NCBI GenBank assembly: GCA_900546745.1
Contig: URDT01000005.1
Location: 1-49,278 of the forward strand
DNA length: 49,278 nt
Origin: an uncultured Mycoplasmatota bacterium
GTDB taxonomy: Bacteria; Bacillota_I; Bacilli_A; RF39; UBA660
Reading direction: 5' to 3'
Each line of letters starts with the position of its first letter. Position 1 is the first letter of the stretch. Below, one piece after another: positions 40,339-48,673 of this stretch. Below the pieces are notes generated by a model that had not been told where the DNA came from, made no database searches, and saw only the letters and a list, made by a program, of their open reading frames with translations. The translations under genes were made by a program, and so were the position numbers.

Positions 40339-42831
40339 ATGAAATTTTTTAAGAAATTTTTTGATTATGAATATAAAGAATTAGAAAAGTTCAAAAAAGT
40401 TGCCGATCAAGTTATGGAATTAGAACCCGTAATTGAAAAGTTAACTGATGAAGAATTAAAAAACAAAACTCAAGAGTTTAAAGATCGTTTGGCTAATGGT
40501 GAAGATTTAGAAGATATTAAGGTGGAAGCTTTTGCGGTAGCAAGAGAAGCTGCTTTCCGTGTTATAGGAGAGAAACCTTACTATGTTCAAATTTTAGGTG
40601 GACTTGCGATTCATGGTGGAAATATTGCCGAAATGAAGACAGGTGAAGGAAAAACATTAACGTCTACAATGCCAGCTTACTTAAATGCCTTAACAGGTAA
40701 AGGTGTTCATATTATTACAGTTAATGAGTATTTGGCAGAAAGAGATGCTAATTGGATGGGAAATATTTATCGTTTCCTAGGATTGACAGTTGGAATTAAT
40801 TTTCGAGAAAGTACACCAAGAGAGAAACAAGAAGCTTATAATTCAGATATTATGTATACAACAAATAATGAATTAGGATTTGACTATTTAAGAGATAACA
40901 TGGTTGTAAAAGCTGAAAATAGAGTTCAACGCCCATTAAATTTTGTTATTATTGATGAAGTTGATTCTGTATTAATTGATGAAGCAAGAACCCCATTAAT
41001 TATTTCAGGTGGTAGAATTGAATCTGCTAATTTATATATTGATGCTGATCGTTTTGCAAAAAAACTAAAAGAAAATGATGGATATATATATGACGAAAAA
41101 ACAAAGGCTGTTACTTTAGATGAAAAGGGTATTAAAGAAGCAGAAACTTGCTTTAAAGTAGAAAACTTATATGATTTAAACAATACAAATTTAGTTCATT
41201 ATATTAATCAAGCTTTAAAAGCAAATTATGCTATGAAGCGTGATATGGATTATGTTGTAAGTGATGATAAAATCATTATTGTAGATCCATTTACTGGTCG
41301 TTTAATGGCAGGGCGAAATTATTCTGACGGGTTACATCAAGCAATTGAAGCTAAAGAAGGTGTAACTATTCAACAAGAAACCAAAACTTTAGCTACAATT
41401 ACTTTTCAAAATTTATTTAGAATGTATAATAAATTATCTGGTATGACAGGTACTGCCAAAACAGAAGAAGAGGAATTTAGAGAAATTTATAATATGTATG
41501 TTATTACAATTCCTACTAATAGACCTGTTGCTAGACAAGATTATGGAGATTTATTGTTTGCTACCAAAGAAGGAAAATATAAAGCTATTGTAAATGAAAT
41601 TAAAGAAAGACATAATATGGGTCAACCAGTATTGGTCGGTACTATTGCAGTTGAGACTAGTGAATTAATTAGTTCAATGTTAAAAAAAGCACATATTCCT
41701 CATGAGGTTTTAAATGCTAAAAACAATGCTCGTGAAGCAGAAATTATAGCAAAAGCTGGTGAAAAGGGAGCTGTTACAATTGCTACTAATATGGCTGGAC
41801 GTGGAACTGATATTAAACTTACTGATGAAGTAAAAGAATTAGGTGGATTATGTGTTTTAGGAACAGAACGTCATGAATCAAGAAGAATTGATAACCAATT
41901 ACGTGGCCGTTCAGGACGTCAAGGTGATCCTGGAATGTCACAATTCTGTGTTTCATTTGAAGACGATTTAATGGTACGTTTTGGTACAGAACGTGCAAAG
42001 GATATGCTTGCTCGTATCGGGTTCAGTGATGATGTTTCAATCCGTAATAAAATGCTATCAAATTCTATTGAAGCTGCTCAAAAACGTGTAGAGGGTAATA
42101 ACTTTGACATTCGTAAAAATTTACTTCAATATGATGATGTAATTAATCAACAAAGAGAATATATCTATGAAAGAAGAAATGAAATATTAGATTCTGATTC
42201 TATACATGATTCTGTATTAGATACATTCCATAATTATATTAGTGATTTAGTAAGTAGTCATATTATGCCAGAAGGATATTTAACAGATAATGATTTGTCT
42301 GAAATATTAGAATTTTCAAATGAACATTTATTAAAAAAGGATTTATCTGTAGAAGAATTAAAGAACAAATCTATTGAAGAAGTAACAGAACTTTTGTATT
42401 CTAAAGTAATAGAAGAATATGAGCAAAAACTTTCTGAAATTCCAGAAGAAATTACAAAAGAATTTGAAAAAGCAATTGTTCTTAGAGTAATTGATACTCA
42501 TTGGATGGACCATATTAACACAATGTCAAATCTTAGAGAAGGTATTCATTTAAGAAGTTACGCACAAGTAGATCCTTTGAGAGCTTATACTTCAGAAGGA
42601 TTTGAACTTTATGATGACATGCTTAATACTATTGATAAAGATATTACCATGTATTTGATTAAATCTGAAATTAGACAAAATGTTGAAAGAAAGCAAGTAA
42701 TTAAAGGGGAAGCCGTAAATGATAATAATAAAGTTAAAAAGGCTACTCCTAAAGTAGTTAATAAGATTGGTAGAAATGAACCATGTCCTTGTGGCTCTGG
42801 AAAGAAATATAAGAATTGCTGTGGTAAATAA
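40339..42831 (+). CDS. secA: Preprotein translocase ATPase SecA
   Basis: An 830-residue motor that pushes proteins through SecYEG. ATG 40339 (MKFFKKFFDYEYKEL) is favoured, with AAAAGGAA about 10 bases upstream; earlier in-frame ATGs crowd that site or precede it. Walker A is MKTGEGKT (99-106), and the DEVDSVLIDEARTPL and MAGRGTDI blocks are intact. The tail ends in a SEC-C zinc motif with Cys816, Cys818, Cys827 and Cys828. prfB, its frequent neighbour, does not follow. A second, decayed SEC-C tail lies at 43709. Confidence 0.97.
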   Translation: MKFFKKFFDYEYKELEKFKKVADQVMELEPVIEKLTDEELKNKTQEFKDRLANGEDLEDIKVEAFAVAREAAFRVIGEKPYYVQILGGLAIHGGNIAEMKTGEGKTLTSTMPAYLNALTGKGVHIITVNEYLAERDANWMGNIYRFLGLTVGINFRESTPREKQEAYNSDIMYTTNNELGFDYLRDNMVVKAENRVQRPLNFVIIDEVDSVLIDEARTPLIISGGRIESANLYIDADRFAKKLKENDGYIYDEKTKAVTLDEKGIKEAETCFKVENLYDLNNTNLVHYINQALKANYAMKRDMDYVVSDDKIIIVDPFTGRLMAGRNYSDGLHQAIEAKEGVTIQQETKTLATITFQNLFRMYNKLSGMTGTAKTEEEEFREIYNMYVITIPTNRPVARQDYGDLLFATKEGKYKAIVNEIKERHNMGQPVLVGTIAVETSELISSMLKKAHIPHEVLNAKNNAREAEIIAKAGEKGAVTIATNMAGRGTDIKLTDEVKELGGLCVLGTERHESRRIDNQLRGRSGRQGDPGMSQFCVSFEDDLMVRFGTERAKDMLARIGFSDDVSIRNKMLSNSIEAAQKRVEGNNFDIRKNLLQYDDVINQQREYIYERRNEILDSDSIHDSVLDTFHNYISDLVSSHIMPEGYLTDNDLSEILEFSNEHLLKKDLSVEELKNKSIEEVTELLYSKVIEEYEQKLSEIPEEITKEFEKAIVLRVIDTHWMDHINTMSNLREGIHLRSYAQVDPLRAYTSEGFELYDDMLNTIDKDITMYLIKSEIRQNVERKQVIKGEAVNDNNKVKKATPKVVNKIGRNEPCPCGSGKKYKNCCGK

Positions 42832-42946
42832 ATCGCAAACCCCAATAAAATAAGCATTTTTAAAAATTGAAAAAATTATCCGTGATTTGTCTAAACAATA
42901 TAAATCTTGTGAACACAGTGTATTATTAATGAAAGAGGTGATTACT

Positions 42947-43510
42947 ATTAAAATTATTCTAGGCTCTCAAAATAATTCGAAAAAAGAAGCGATAATTATA
43001 GCTTTAATAGAATTAGGTATAGATAATTTTGAAATTGAATCTTTAGAGGTTAATTCTTATGTTAGTTCAAAGCCAATAAATGGAGAAATTTTAACAGGAG
43101 CACATAATAGAAATCAAGAATTATTAAAGTATTGCATAGAAAATAATATCAATTTTGATTTACTAATTAGTATTGAAGGTGGATATGAGCAAATTAATGA
43201 TTATTATTTTATAATTACTTATGCGTCTATTATGGATTCAAGTAAAAATGAGTACTTTGGAAAATCACAAGGGTTACAAATAACTAAAGCTATGTTTGAT
43301 TGGGTAAAGGATGGTAAATCACTAAATAAAGTAATTGAAAAAATAATAGGTAATGAAAATAATAAAAAGGTAAATGGAATAAGTGGATATTTAACAGACA
43401 GTTATTACTATAGAAGTTATTTTGATTCAACTGCTGTAATTAGTGCAATTCAATTTATGCAAAATAGTAATAAAACATATAAAAAATTGGAAATGAATTT
43501 AAAAAAATAA
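42947..43510 (+). CDS. YjjX/DUF84-like inosine/xanthosine triphosphatase
   Basis: A protein of about 187 residues like YjjX, a house-cleaning NTPase for ITP and XTP: KIILGSQNNSKKEAI at the start, SKPINGEILTGAHNRNQEL in the middle and the ISIEGGYE block. The start is unclear. AAAGAGGTG (42932-42940) is a strong ribosome site, and the codon about 7 bases beyond it is ATT 42947, which would be a rare start, giving MKIILGSQ. ATG 42929 and GTG 42938 lie before or within the site; a longer frame reaches 42887 without homology. Confidence 0.75.
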   Translation: MKIILGSQNNSKKEAIIIALIELGIDNFEIESLEVNSYVSSKPINGEILTGAHNRNQELLKYCIENNINFDLLISIEGGYEQINDYYFIITYASIMDSSKNEYFGKSQGLQITKAMFDWVKDGKSLNKVIEKIIGNENNKKVNGISGYLTDSYYYRSYFDSTAVISAIQFMQNSNKTYKKLEMNLKK

Positions 43511-43684
43511 TTTAAATAATTAAAATCACTTATTGTTATGATTTAAATTCAGTGGTGTGTACAATGTCCACAATATGTCCACGTTAGAGAAATACTTATA
43601 GTACAGATAGTATCATAAATATGAATAATATAGATGTTACCTAGTTTGATAAATAAAGAAATACGCATAATACTATAAGTATAA

Positions 43685-43759
43685 ATAATACAGATAATAT
43701 GGGAACATCCACTATCATGTGGCTCAGGGAAAAAATATAAAAACTGTTGTGGTAAATAG
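43685..43759 (+). pseudogene. Decayed SEC-C tail fragment
   Basis: From 43709 the frame reads PLSCGSGKKYKNCCGK and stops at TAG 43757-43759, the same tail as SecA (CPCGSGKKYKNCCGK). Upstream the frame is open only to 43685 and has no start. Over the shared codons the two copies differ only at silent positions, so this is the end of a gene that evolved under selection and then lost its body. Confidence 0.7.
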
Positions 43760-43914
43760 CTTATAAAATAAGACTAAACGATTATTTTGTCCATGTAAAA
43801 AAGTAGTCAAAATATCCATTTGTCCACATTTTGTCCACGTAAATTTTGGTATGTGGACAAAAAAGTTAATTGTATATAAAATTTAGTGCATTTTTGTGGA
43901 CAATATATGAATTA

Positions 43915-43951
43915 AAGAAGTTATTGATATTTAAATATAACTTCTTTTTTT
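43915..43951 (+). terminator. Terminator with no gene upstream
   Basis: AAGAAGTTAT (43915-43924) pairs with ATAACTTCTT (43937-43946), then a T-run to 43951. It would end an RNA from the repeat region or residual transcription. Confidence 0.75.
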
Positions 43952-44014
43952 ATAATTTATTAGATTTCTATATATTAGAATACATAAGATATTTAAAAAT
44001 TACATACTATATTT

Positions 44015-44043
44015 TTGACATTAATTCTTAAAACATATATAAT
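44015..44043 (+). promoter_or_regulatory. Promoter of the PH-domain gene and trpS
   Basis: TTGACA at 44015-44020, 17-base spacer, TATAAT at 44038-44043, both boxes perfect. Confidence 0.88.
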
Positions 44044-44087
44044 GTATGTGTATTATTATATAGAATAAACATTGTGGGAGTGAAAAG

Positions 44088-44537
44088 ATGGAAAAGACAG
44101 TATATCAACAATTATTAGATTTTAAAAAGAAATACCCTATGACGATAGCATGGAGATTAAAAAGTCATGCCAAAGTTATTGAAAAACATTTAAATCCTGG
44201 TGAAGAAATATTATATACCTTTGCTGCACAGAAAAATGATAACCCTTTAGATATTATTACAACTTATGCTGTTGTACTTACAAATAAAAGAATTATGGTT
44301 GGCTCAAAAAGAGTTTTGTTTGGCTATTTTTTTACCACAATAACACCAGATATGTTTAATGATTTGAAAGTTAATATGGGTATTATTTGGGGTAAAATAT
44401 ATATTGATACGGTAAAAGAATTTGTTACATTTTCTAATATTGATCGTAATGCATTGCCAGAAATTGAAACAAATATTTCTGAATATATGATGAATGAAAA
44501 AAGAAAAATTACTCAATCAAATGAAAATGATGAATAG
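44088..44537 (+). CDS. Bacterial PH-domain-like protein
   Basis: A 149-residue protein without membrane helices. HLNPGEEILYTFAAQKN, VLTNKRIMVGSKR and the TPDMFNDLKVNMGIIWGKI strands match the bacterial PH-like fold (bPH), whose role is usually unknown. TGGGAGTG precedes ATG, and the stop touches the trpS ribosome site, so trpS is co-transcribed. Confidence 0.75.
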   Translation: MEKTVYQQLLDFKKKYPMTIAWRLKSHAKVIEKHLNPGEEILYTFAAQKNDNPLDIITTYAVVLTNKRIMVGSKRVLFGYFFTTITPDMFNDLKVNMGIIWGKIYIDTVKEFVTFSNIDRNALPEIETNISEYMMNEKRKITQSNENDE

Positions 44538-44547
44538 TGGTGATAAT

Positions 44548-45555
44548 ATGAAAAAGGTAATACTTACAGGTGTTCGTCCTACTGGGAGACTTCATTTAGG
44601 ACATTATTTTGGAGCCCTTAAAAATTGGGTAGAATTACAAGAAAAATATGATTCTTATTTTGAAATCGCGGATGTCCAAGCTCTAACAGATAATTTTAAT
44701 AACCCTGAAAAAGTTAGATTAAATGTTAGAGAAGTTATGATAGATTTTTTATCTGTTGGTATTGATCCAAATAAAGCTACAATTTTTATTCAATCCATGA
44801 TTCCAGAAATTGCTGAATTAACAATTTTTTATTCAAATTTTGTTACTATGGCTAGACTATATAGAAATCCTACTGTAAAAAATGAGATTGCTCAAAAAAA
44901 GCAATTGTTTGGAAACGATGGTGAGAGCGTTACCTATGGTTTTGTTGGATATCCTGTTAGTCAAGCCGCTGATATTACTGTTTTTAATGGCACTTTAATT
45001 CCTGTTGGTGAAGATCAATTACCTTTACTAGAACAATGTAGAGAGATTGTTCGAAAATTTAATCATGTATATGGTGATATTTTAGAAGAACCTGAGCAAC
45101 TACTTGGCAATGTTACGAGACTAAAGGGATTAGATGGTAATGAAAAGATGGGGAAAAGTCTAGGAAATGCAATATATCTTGCAGATGATGAAGAAACCGT
45201 TATGAAAAAAGTAATGAATGCAACAACAGATCCTTCTAAAATAAAGAAAGATGATCCTGCTAATCCAGATATTTGTATGGTTTATTATTATCAAAAAATA
45301 TTTAATGAAAATGTCCAAACTGTTTGTTCTGAATGTAAAAAAGGTGAGAGAGGATGCGTGGCTTGTAAAAAAGAGTTAAGCATGAAAATTATGGAATTTT
45401 TAAAACCAATTCAGGAAAAGAGAAAATATTATGAAGAACATCCTGAAATTGTAGATGAAAGTTTAAGAATAGGTACTGAAAGAGCACAAAACGTTGCAAA
45501 GCAAAATATGAAAAGAATAAAAGAAAAAATGAAAATCAATTATTTTGATAAATAA
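44548..45555 (+). CDS. trpS: Tryptophanyl-tRNA synthetase with Cys cluster
   Basis: A 335-residue class I synthetase that charges tRNA-Trp. ATG 44548 is preceded by GTGGTGAT. The HIGH motif is HLGH (16-19) and KMSKS is KMGKS (200-204). In the anticodon-side region lie Cys243, Cys260, Cys263, Cys270 and Cys273. C243-x19-C263-x6-C270-x2-C273 resembles the C-x22-C-x6-C-x2-C site that binds a [4Fe-4S] cluster in Thermotoga TrpRS. A metal or cluster here is inference. Confidence 0.95.
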   Translation: MKKVILTGVRPTGRLHLGHYFGALKNWVELQEKYDSYFEIADVQALTDNFNNPEKVRLNVREVMIDFLSVGIDPNKATIFIQSMIPEIAELTIFYSNFVTMARLYRNPTVKNEIAQKKQLFGNDGESVTYGFVGYPVSQAADITVFNGTLIPVGEDQLPLLEQCREIVRKFNHVYGDILEEPEQLLGNVTRLKGLDGNEKMGKSLGNAIYLADDEETVMKKVMNATTDPSKIKKDDPANPDICMVYYYQKIFNENVQTVCSECKKGERGCVACKKELSMKIMEFLKPIQEKRKYYEEHPEIVDESLRIGTERAQNVAKQNMKRIKEKMKINYFDK

Positions 45556-45576
45556 ATAATAAAAGGGGTTGATATT

Positions 45577-46476
45577 GTGAAAAATTTAACAATTACTAAT
45601 GAAGATAATACTAAAATGTCTGTGGATATTGTTCGCTATTTTAAATATAAAAACGATTGTTATTTGATTTATACAATGAACGAAGTGGATGAAAAAGGTT
45701 ATTTAAAGTTATATTTAGTAAAAGTAATGGAAGAACTTGGATTTCCTGTAGTTTATAATATAAGAGATGATAAAGAATGGGCTTCTATGCAGGGAATTGT
45801 AAAAAAAGTTTTAAAAGAAATTAAAAGTAATAAGAAAAAATTATTGGTAGATTTGGACTATAGTGGTATTCAAGGAATTAAGGTTGCAAATCCTAGATCA
45901 TTTAAACTTGATCAAAAATTAGCAAAAATATTAAGCAATCATTATGATTTTAGTAATATTAATGATCAAATTGTATCAGAAAATTCTGCTGCTGATGGTA
46001 ATTTAAATGAAATACCTGTTGAATCAGAAAGTGTTCCTCAAACGACTGAAATACCTATTGAACCAGGAAGTAGTCCTCAAGTGACTGAAATACCTTCTGA
46101 AAATAATTTAGAATCTATTGATGAAACGTTGTTAAAACAAGGAGCTTTTGATCCAATTTTAGCAGATGGTGTGATAGAATCTGATAACAATGAACCAGAT
46201 AATTCAACATCAACAGAACCAGCAACAATAGAAAATCACGATTTAGTAACAAACTCTGTGGAGATTAATGAGAATACAAATTTAGATGAAACAGAACAAA
46301 TTGAAGAATCTGCTTCAAATCCAGTTGATGAATCAGAGCATGAGGTAGAGCTATCTAATTCTGATTATAAGGAATTGTATTTGGCTGAAAAAAAAGAAAG
46401 AGAAGCTGTTGAATTGGTATTAGATGATTTATTAGAACAATTGCAACAGTATAAAGATAAATTTGGTAATATTTAA
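45577..46476 (+). CDS. DUF1292-like domain protein with acidic repeat tail
   Basis: A 299-residue protein starting at GTG 45577 (AAAGGGGTT upstream). Residues 1-60 (LTITNEDNTKMSVDIVRYFKY) resemble DUF1292, a small beta domain of unknown role. The middle is basic; from about 135 to 265 it is acidic and Ser/Pro/Thr-rich with repeats of PVES/IPIE/IPSE type; the last 35 residues form a predicted coiled coil. It has no signal or membrane segment. It follows trpS by 21 bases. Confidence 0.6.
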   Translation: MKNLTITNEDNTKMSVDIVRYFKYKNDCYLIYTMNEVDEKGYLKLYLVKVMEELGFPVVYNIRDDKEWASMQGIVKKVLKEIKSNKKKLLVDLDYSGIQGIKVANPRSFKLDQKLAKILSNHYDFSNINDQIVSENSAADGNLNEIPVESESVPQTTEIPIEPGSSPQVTEIPSENNLESIDETLLKQGAFDPILADGVIESDNNEPDNSTSTEPATIENHDLVTNSVEINENTNLDETEQIEESASNPVDESEHEVELSNSDYKELYLAEKKEREAVELVLDDLLEQLQQYKDKFGNI

Positions 46477-46480
46477 AATG

Positions 46481-46502
46481 AGAGCTAGTTTAGCTCTTTT
46501 TT
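46481..46502 (+). terminator. Terminator after the DUF1292-like gene
   Basis: AGAGCTA (46481-46487), loop GTT, TAGCTCT (46491-46497), then T run. Confidence 0.85.
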
Positions 46503-46547
46503 CATAAAATATACAATATTTCCATAAAATATTGTAGGGGTGAATAT

Positions 46548-47477
46548 ATGAAGAATTGTCTTGAGTATTACTATAATATTAAAGTTGATAATATTCACCA
46601 TGTGGATGATAAATACATGTTTGAAGAAAATGGATATGAATATGTCTTTTCTTCAAATTATAGTAGTCCTAGTGTTATTAATATGCTATATGAATTTAGC
46701 AATCAATTGTTACAAAGAGGAATATATTGTAATCAAATTATTTTAAATAAAAACCAAGAAGCTATTACGTCATTAGATGGAAAACAGTATATACTAATTT
46801 GTTCTTACAAAGGTTTAAATAAAAATATAACAATAGATGATATTTTTTTATTCAGTCAAATTAATATGAAATATAATTCTTTGAATCATTCGGATTGGAA
46901 AAAACTTTGGATTACAAAGCTAGATTATCTTGAATATCAAATTAGTCAATTTGGAATAAATCATCCTGTTCTAAGAAATAGTTTTAATTATTTTTCAGCA
47001 TTTGTAGAAACTGCTATTCAATTATTAAATGAAATTAATTTAAAGGATGAAAAGTTATTTTTATCACATAGACGTGTAAAATATTCTACCACTTTATATG
47101 ATTTGTATAGCCCTCTGAATTTTATTGTAGATTATAAAATTAGGGATTTGTGTGAGTATATTAAAAGTCAATTGTTTCAAAAAAAAACTCTATCTGAAGT
47201 GATAGAATTGGAAAGTATGACCCATTACTATTTACAAAATTTCAACTTATCAGTCAACGAAATTCAACTTTTTTTTGTCAGATTGTTGTACCCATCCGAA
47301 TATTTTGACATGTTTGAGGATATTATTACAACAAATATTTCAGATTCTGATAATAAACAGTTAAATCATATTATTGAACTAGCTGACAATTACGAAAAAT
47401 TTGTTAAGGATATATATAACTATTATTTTGATAAAAATTATTTACCATTTGTTGAGTGGCTACGAGAAATTAATTAA
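46548..47477 (+). CDS. Protein of unknown function, possibly CotS/YutH-like
   Basis: A 309-residue protein, Tyr/Asn-rich, with no membrane segment. The order of blocks, a Tyr-rich start, ILICSYKG, HRRVKYSTTLYDLYSPLNFIVDY and a late FFVRLLYPSEYFDMFEDI, is like the kinase-fold spore coat proteins CotS, YutH and YsxE, whose late motif is a similar YPxxF. No kinase catalytic loop is clear, so this is a weak suggestion. AGGGGTG precedes ATG. The end overlaps the NifU gene tail to tail by 8 bases. Confidence 0.5.
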   Translation: MKNCLEYYYNIKVDNIHHVDDKYMFEENGYEYVFSSNYSSPSVINMLYEFSNQLLQRGIYCNQIILNKNQEAITSLDGKQYILICSYKGLNKNITIDDIFLFSQINMKYNSLNHSDWKKLWITKLDYLEYQISQFGINHPVLRNSFNYFSAFVETAIQLLNEINLKDEKLFLSHRRVKYSTTLYDLYSPLNFIVDYKIRDLCEYIKSQLFQKKTLSEVIELESMTHYYLQNFNLSVNEIQLFFVRLLYPSEYFDMFEDIITTNISDSDNKQLNHIIELADNYEKFVKDIYNYYFDKNYLPFVEWLREIN

Positions 47478-47715
47478 TTTTATTTTCATCTTTGATATTG
47501 ATTACTTCGGTAACTTCTGGCACTTCATCTTTAATTGCCATTTCAATTCCATCTTTTAGTGTAGCGTCAATCATAAGACAATCAGCACATGTTCCCATCA
47601 TTTTTATGTATACTTTTTTATCTTCATATTTTACAAACTCAATATTTCCACCATCATTAATTAGAAATGGTCTTAATTGATCGATTACATCTATAATTTT
47701 TTGTTCATTACTCAT
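47470..47715 (-). CDS. NifU C-terminal domain Fe-S scaffold protein
   Basis: An 81-residue stand-alone NifU-type (Nfu) domain for carrying Fe-S clusters. The core is FLINDGGNIEFV, then KMMGTCADCLMIDATLKDGIE with the ligand CxxC. GAGGAGGAAAT precedes its ATG on the minus strand. A long structured region with its own promoter precedes it. It is convergent with the unknown gene upstream in coordinates. Confidence 0.93.
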   Translation of the reverse strand: MSNEQKIIDVIDQLRPFLINDGGNIEFVKYEDKKVYIKMMGTCADCLMIDATLKDGIEMAIKDEVPEVTEVINIKDENKIN

Positions 47716-47733
47716 AATTTCCTCCTCGTATAA

Positions 47734-47917
47734 TGTAGTTAAGATATTTTTTAACTACTTTTTAATATTTAGATTTTTGTTAAGAGATATCTATAAACTC
47801 ATTATTTTGTAGATTTCAAAATCTATAAAATAATGTCAGTAGAGATAGAGTGGTTTTAGTTTCCTCCTTGAACATTTGGTTCTTAAATAAGACTAAAGCC
47901 TCTTCTTAATTCTGATA
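47734..47917 (-). ncRNA. Long structured leader or small RNA upstream of the NifU gene
   Basis: From a minus-strand promoter to the NifU gene there are about 200 bases with strong helices: a 9-pair arm (47852-47860 with 47892-47900, one G-U), a near-perfect 17-pair inverted repeat (47800-47816 with 47819-47835) and the hairpin at 47735-47758. No ORF is present. It does not match 6S, SRP, tmRNA or T-box consensus by eye. Confidence 0.6.
47735..47763 (+). repeat. Perfect hairpin before the NifU gene
   Basis: GTAGTTAA (47735-47742) and TTAACTAC (47751-47758), followed by T5 on the plus strand. It lies in the leader of the minus-strand NifU gene, where it may be an RNA hairpin or operator. Confidence 0.55.
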
Positions 47918-47923
47918 CTTCAT

Positions 47924-47952
47924 ATTATATAGTAACTAATGTAGAAAGTAAA
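47924..47952 (-). promoter_or_regulatory. Minus-strand promoter of the NifU leader
   Basis: On the minus strand TTTACT (47947-47952), 17-base spacer, TATAAT (47924-47929). Confidence 0.7.
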
Positions 47953-47975
47953 TACTTTATATTTGATGGAAGATA

Positions 47976-47984
47976 TGATATAAT
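47976..47984 (+). promoter_or_regulatory. Extended -10 promoter of the S1-domain gene
   Basis: TGATATAAT (47976-47984); the -35 position (47956-47961) reads TTTATA. Confidence 0.65.
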
Positions 47985-48006
47985 TCACATAGAGGTGGCA
48001 TAGTTA

Positions 48007-48390
48007 GTGGATTATAAAAAAGGGAATATAGTAGATGGCGTTGTTACAGGAATTACATCTTATGGTATCTTTGTTAAAATTGATGAACAATATAGTGGAT
48101 TAGTTCATATTTCAGAAATATCTTCTAAATTTGTAAATAGTCCTAGTGATTTTGCCAAAATTAATGATCCAATTAAAGTAGTTATTTTAGATATAGATAA
48201 TCAAAGTGAGAAAATGAAATTAAGTATAAAAGATGTATACAATCATCAAAAGTATAAAAAAAATCATTTTGTTAAAATTGTTGAAACAAAACATGGCTTT
48301 GAAACTTTAAAAAAACAATTACCAATTTGGATTCATAAATCATTAAAATCTAAAAAAATTATGAATTGTGTTGACAAACACGAATATTAA
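48007..48390 (+). CDS. S1 RNA-binding domain protein (YugI/GSP13-like)
   Basis: A 127-residue protein with one S1 domain (1-75): GNIVDGVVTGITSYGIFVKID, SGLVHISEIS and KVVILDID with KLSIKDV. Short single-S1 proteins such as YugI (CvfD) bind ribosomes and regulate translation under stress. The C-terminal 50 residues are basic. GTG 48007 is the start, behind AGAGGTGG. The tRNA promoter overlaps its last codons. Confidence 0.85.
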   Translation: MDYKKGNIVDGVVTGITSYGIFVKIDEQYSGLVHISEISSKFVNSPSDFAKINDPIKVVILDIDNQSEKMKLSIKDVYNHQKYKKNHFVKIVETKHGFETLKKQLPIWIHKSLKSKKIMNCVDKHEY

Positions 48391-48399
48391 TGATATATT
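48371..48399 (+). promoter_or_regulatory. Promoter of the tRNA cluster
   Basis: TTGACA at 48371-48376, 17-base spacer, TATATT at 48394-48399. The -35 lies within the end of the S1-domain gene. Confidence 0.8.
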
Positions 48400-48417
48400 T
48401 AATAGGTCAAGTGTGAC

Positions 48418-48494
48418 GGGCGATTAGCTCAGTTGGTTAGAGCACCTGCCTTACAAGCAGGGGGTCATAGGTTCGAGTCCTATATCGCCCACCA
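48418..48494 (+). tRNA. tRNA-Val (TAC)
   Basis: Acceptor GGGCGAT pairs with ATCGCCC; anticodon loop CTTACAA; TTCGA T-loop; CCA encoded. Confidence 0.97.
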
Positions 48495-48497
48495 TGC

Positions 48498-48573
48498 GCC
48501 GAAATAGCTCAATTGGTAGAGCAACTGATTTGTAATCAGTAGGTTCCGGGTTCAAGTCCTGGTTTCGGCACCA
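48498..48573 (+). tRNA. tRNA-Thr (TGT)
   Basis: Acceptor GCCGAAA pairs with TTTCGGC; anticodon loop TTTGTAA; CCA encoded. Confidence 0.97.
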
Positions 48574-48581
48574 TTTTTTTT

Positions 48582-48666
48582 GGAGAGGTAGCGAAGTGGC
48601 TAAACGCGACAGACTGTAAATCTGTTCCCGTCGGGTTCGATGGTTCGAATCCATCTCTCTCCACCA
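48582..48666 (+). tRNA. tRNA-Tyr (GTA)
   Basis: Acceptor GGAGAGG with TCTCTCC (one G-U); anticodon loop CTGTAAA; long variable arm of type II; CCA encoded. Confidence 0.97.
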
Positions 48667-48673
48667 CTGATAT

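Larger units (their letters stand above)
43511..44014. other. Non-coding stretch with TGTCCAC repeats
   Basis: No convincing gene. It holds seven TGTCCAC-like copies on both strands (near 43566, 43576, 43790, 43821, 43832, 43853 and 43896; one, TGTCCATG, is imperfect) and two diverged AT-rich repeats starting GAAATAC at about 43589 and 43658. TTTTGTCCACGT (43829-43840) pairs with ATGTGGACAAAA (43851-43862) in a 12-pair hairpin. A SEC-C coding remnant and a terminator are listed separately. Confidence 0.6.

Noticed and set aside
43560..43900. Replication origin from clustered DnaA boxes
   Set aside because: The sites read TGTCCAC, not TTATCCACA. No dnaA or dnaN is adjacent and there is no clear unwinding array.
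47840..47905. T-box riboswitch before the NifU gene
   Set aside because: The conserved T-box sequence and a terminator/antiterminator pair are missing, and the downstream gene is not a synthetase or amino-acid gene.
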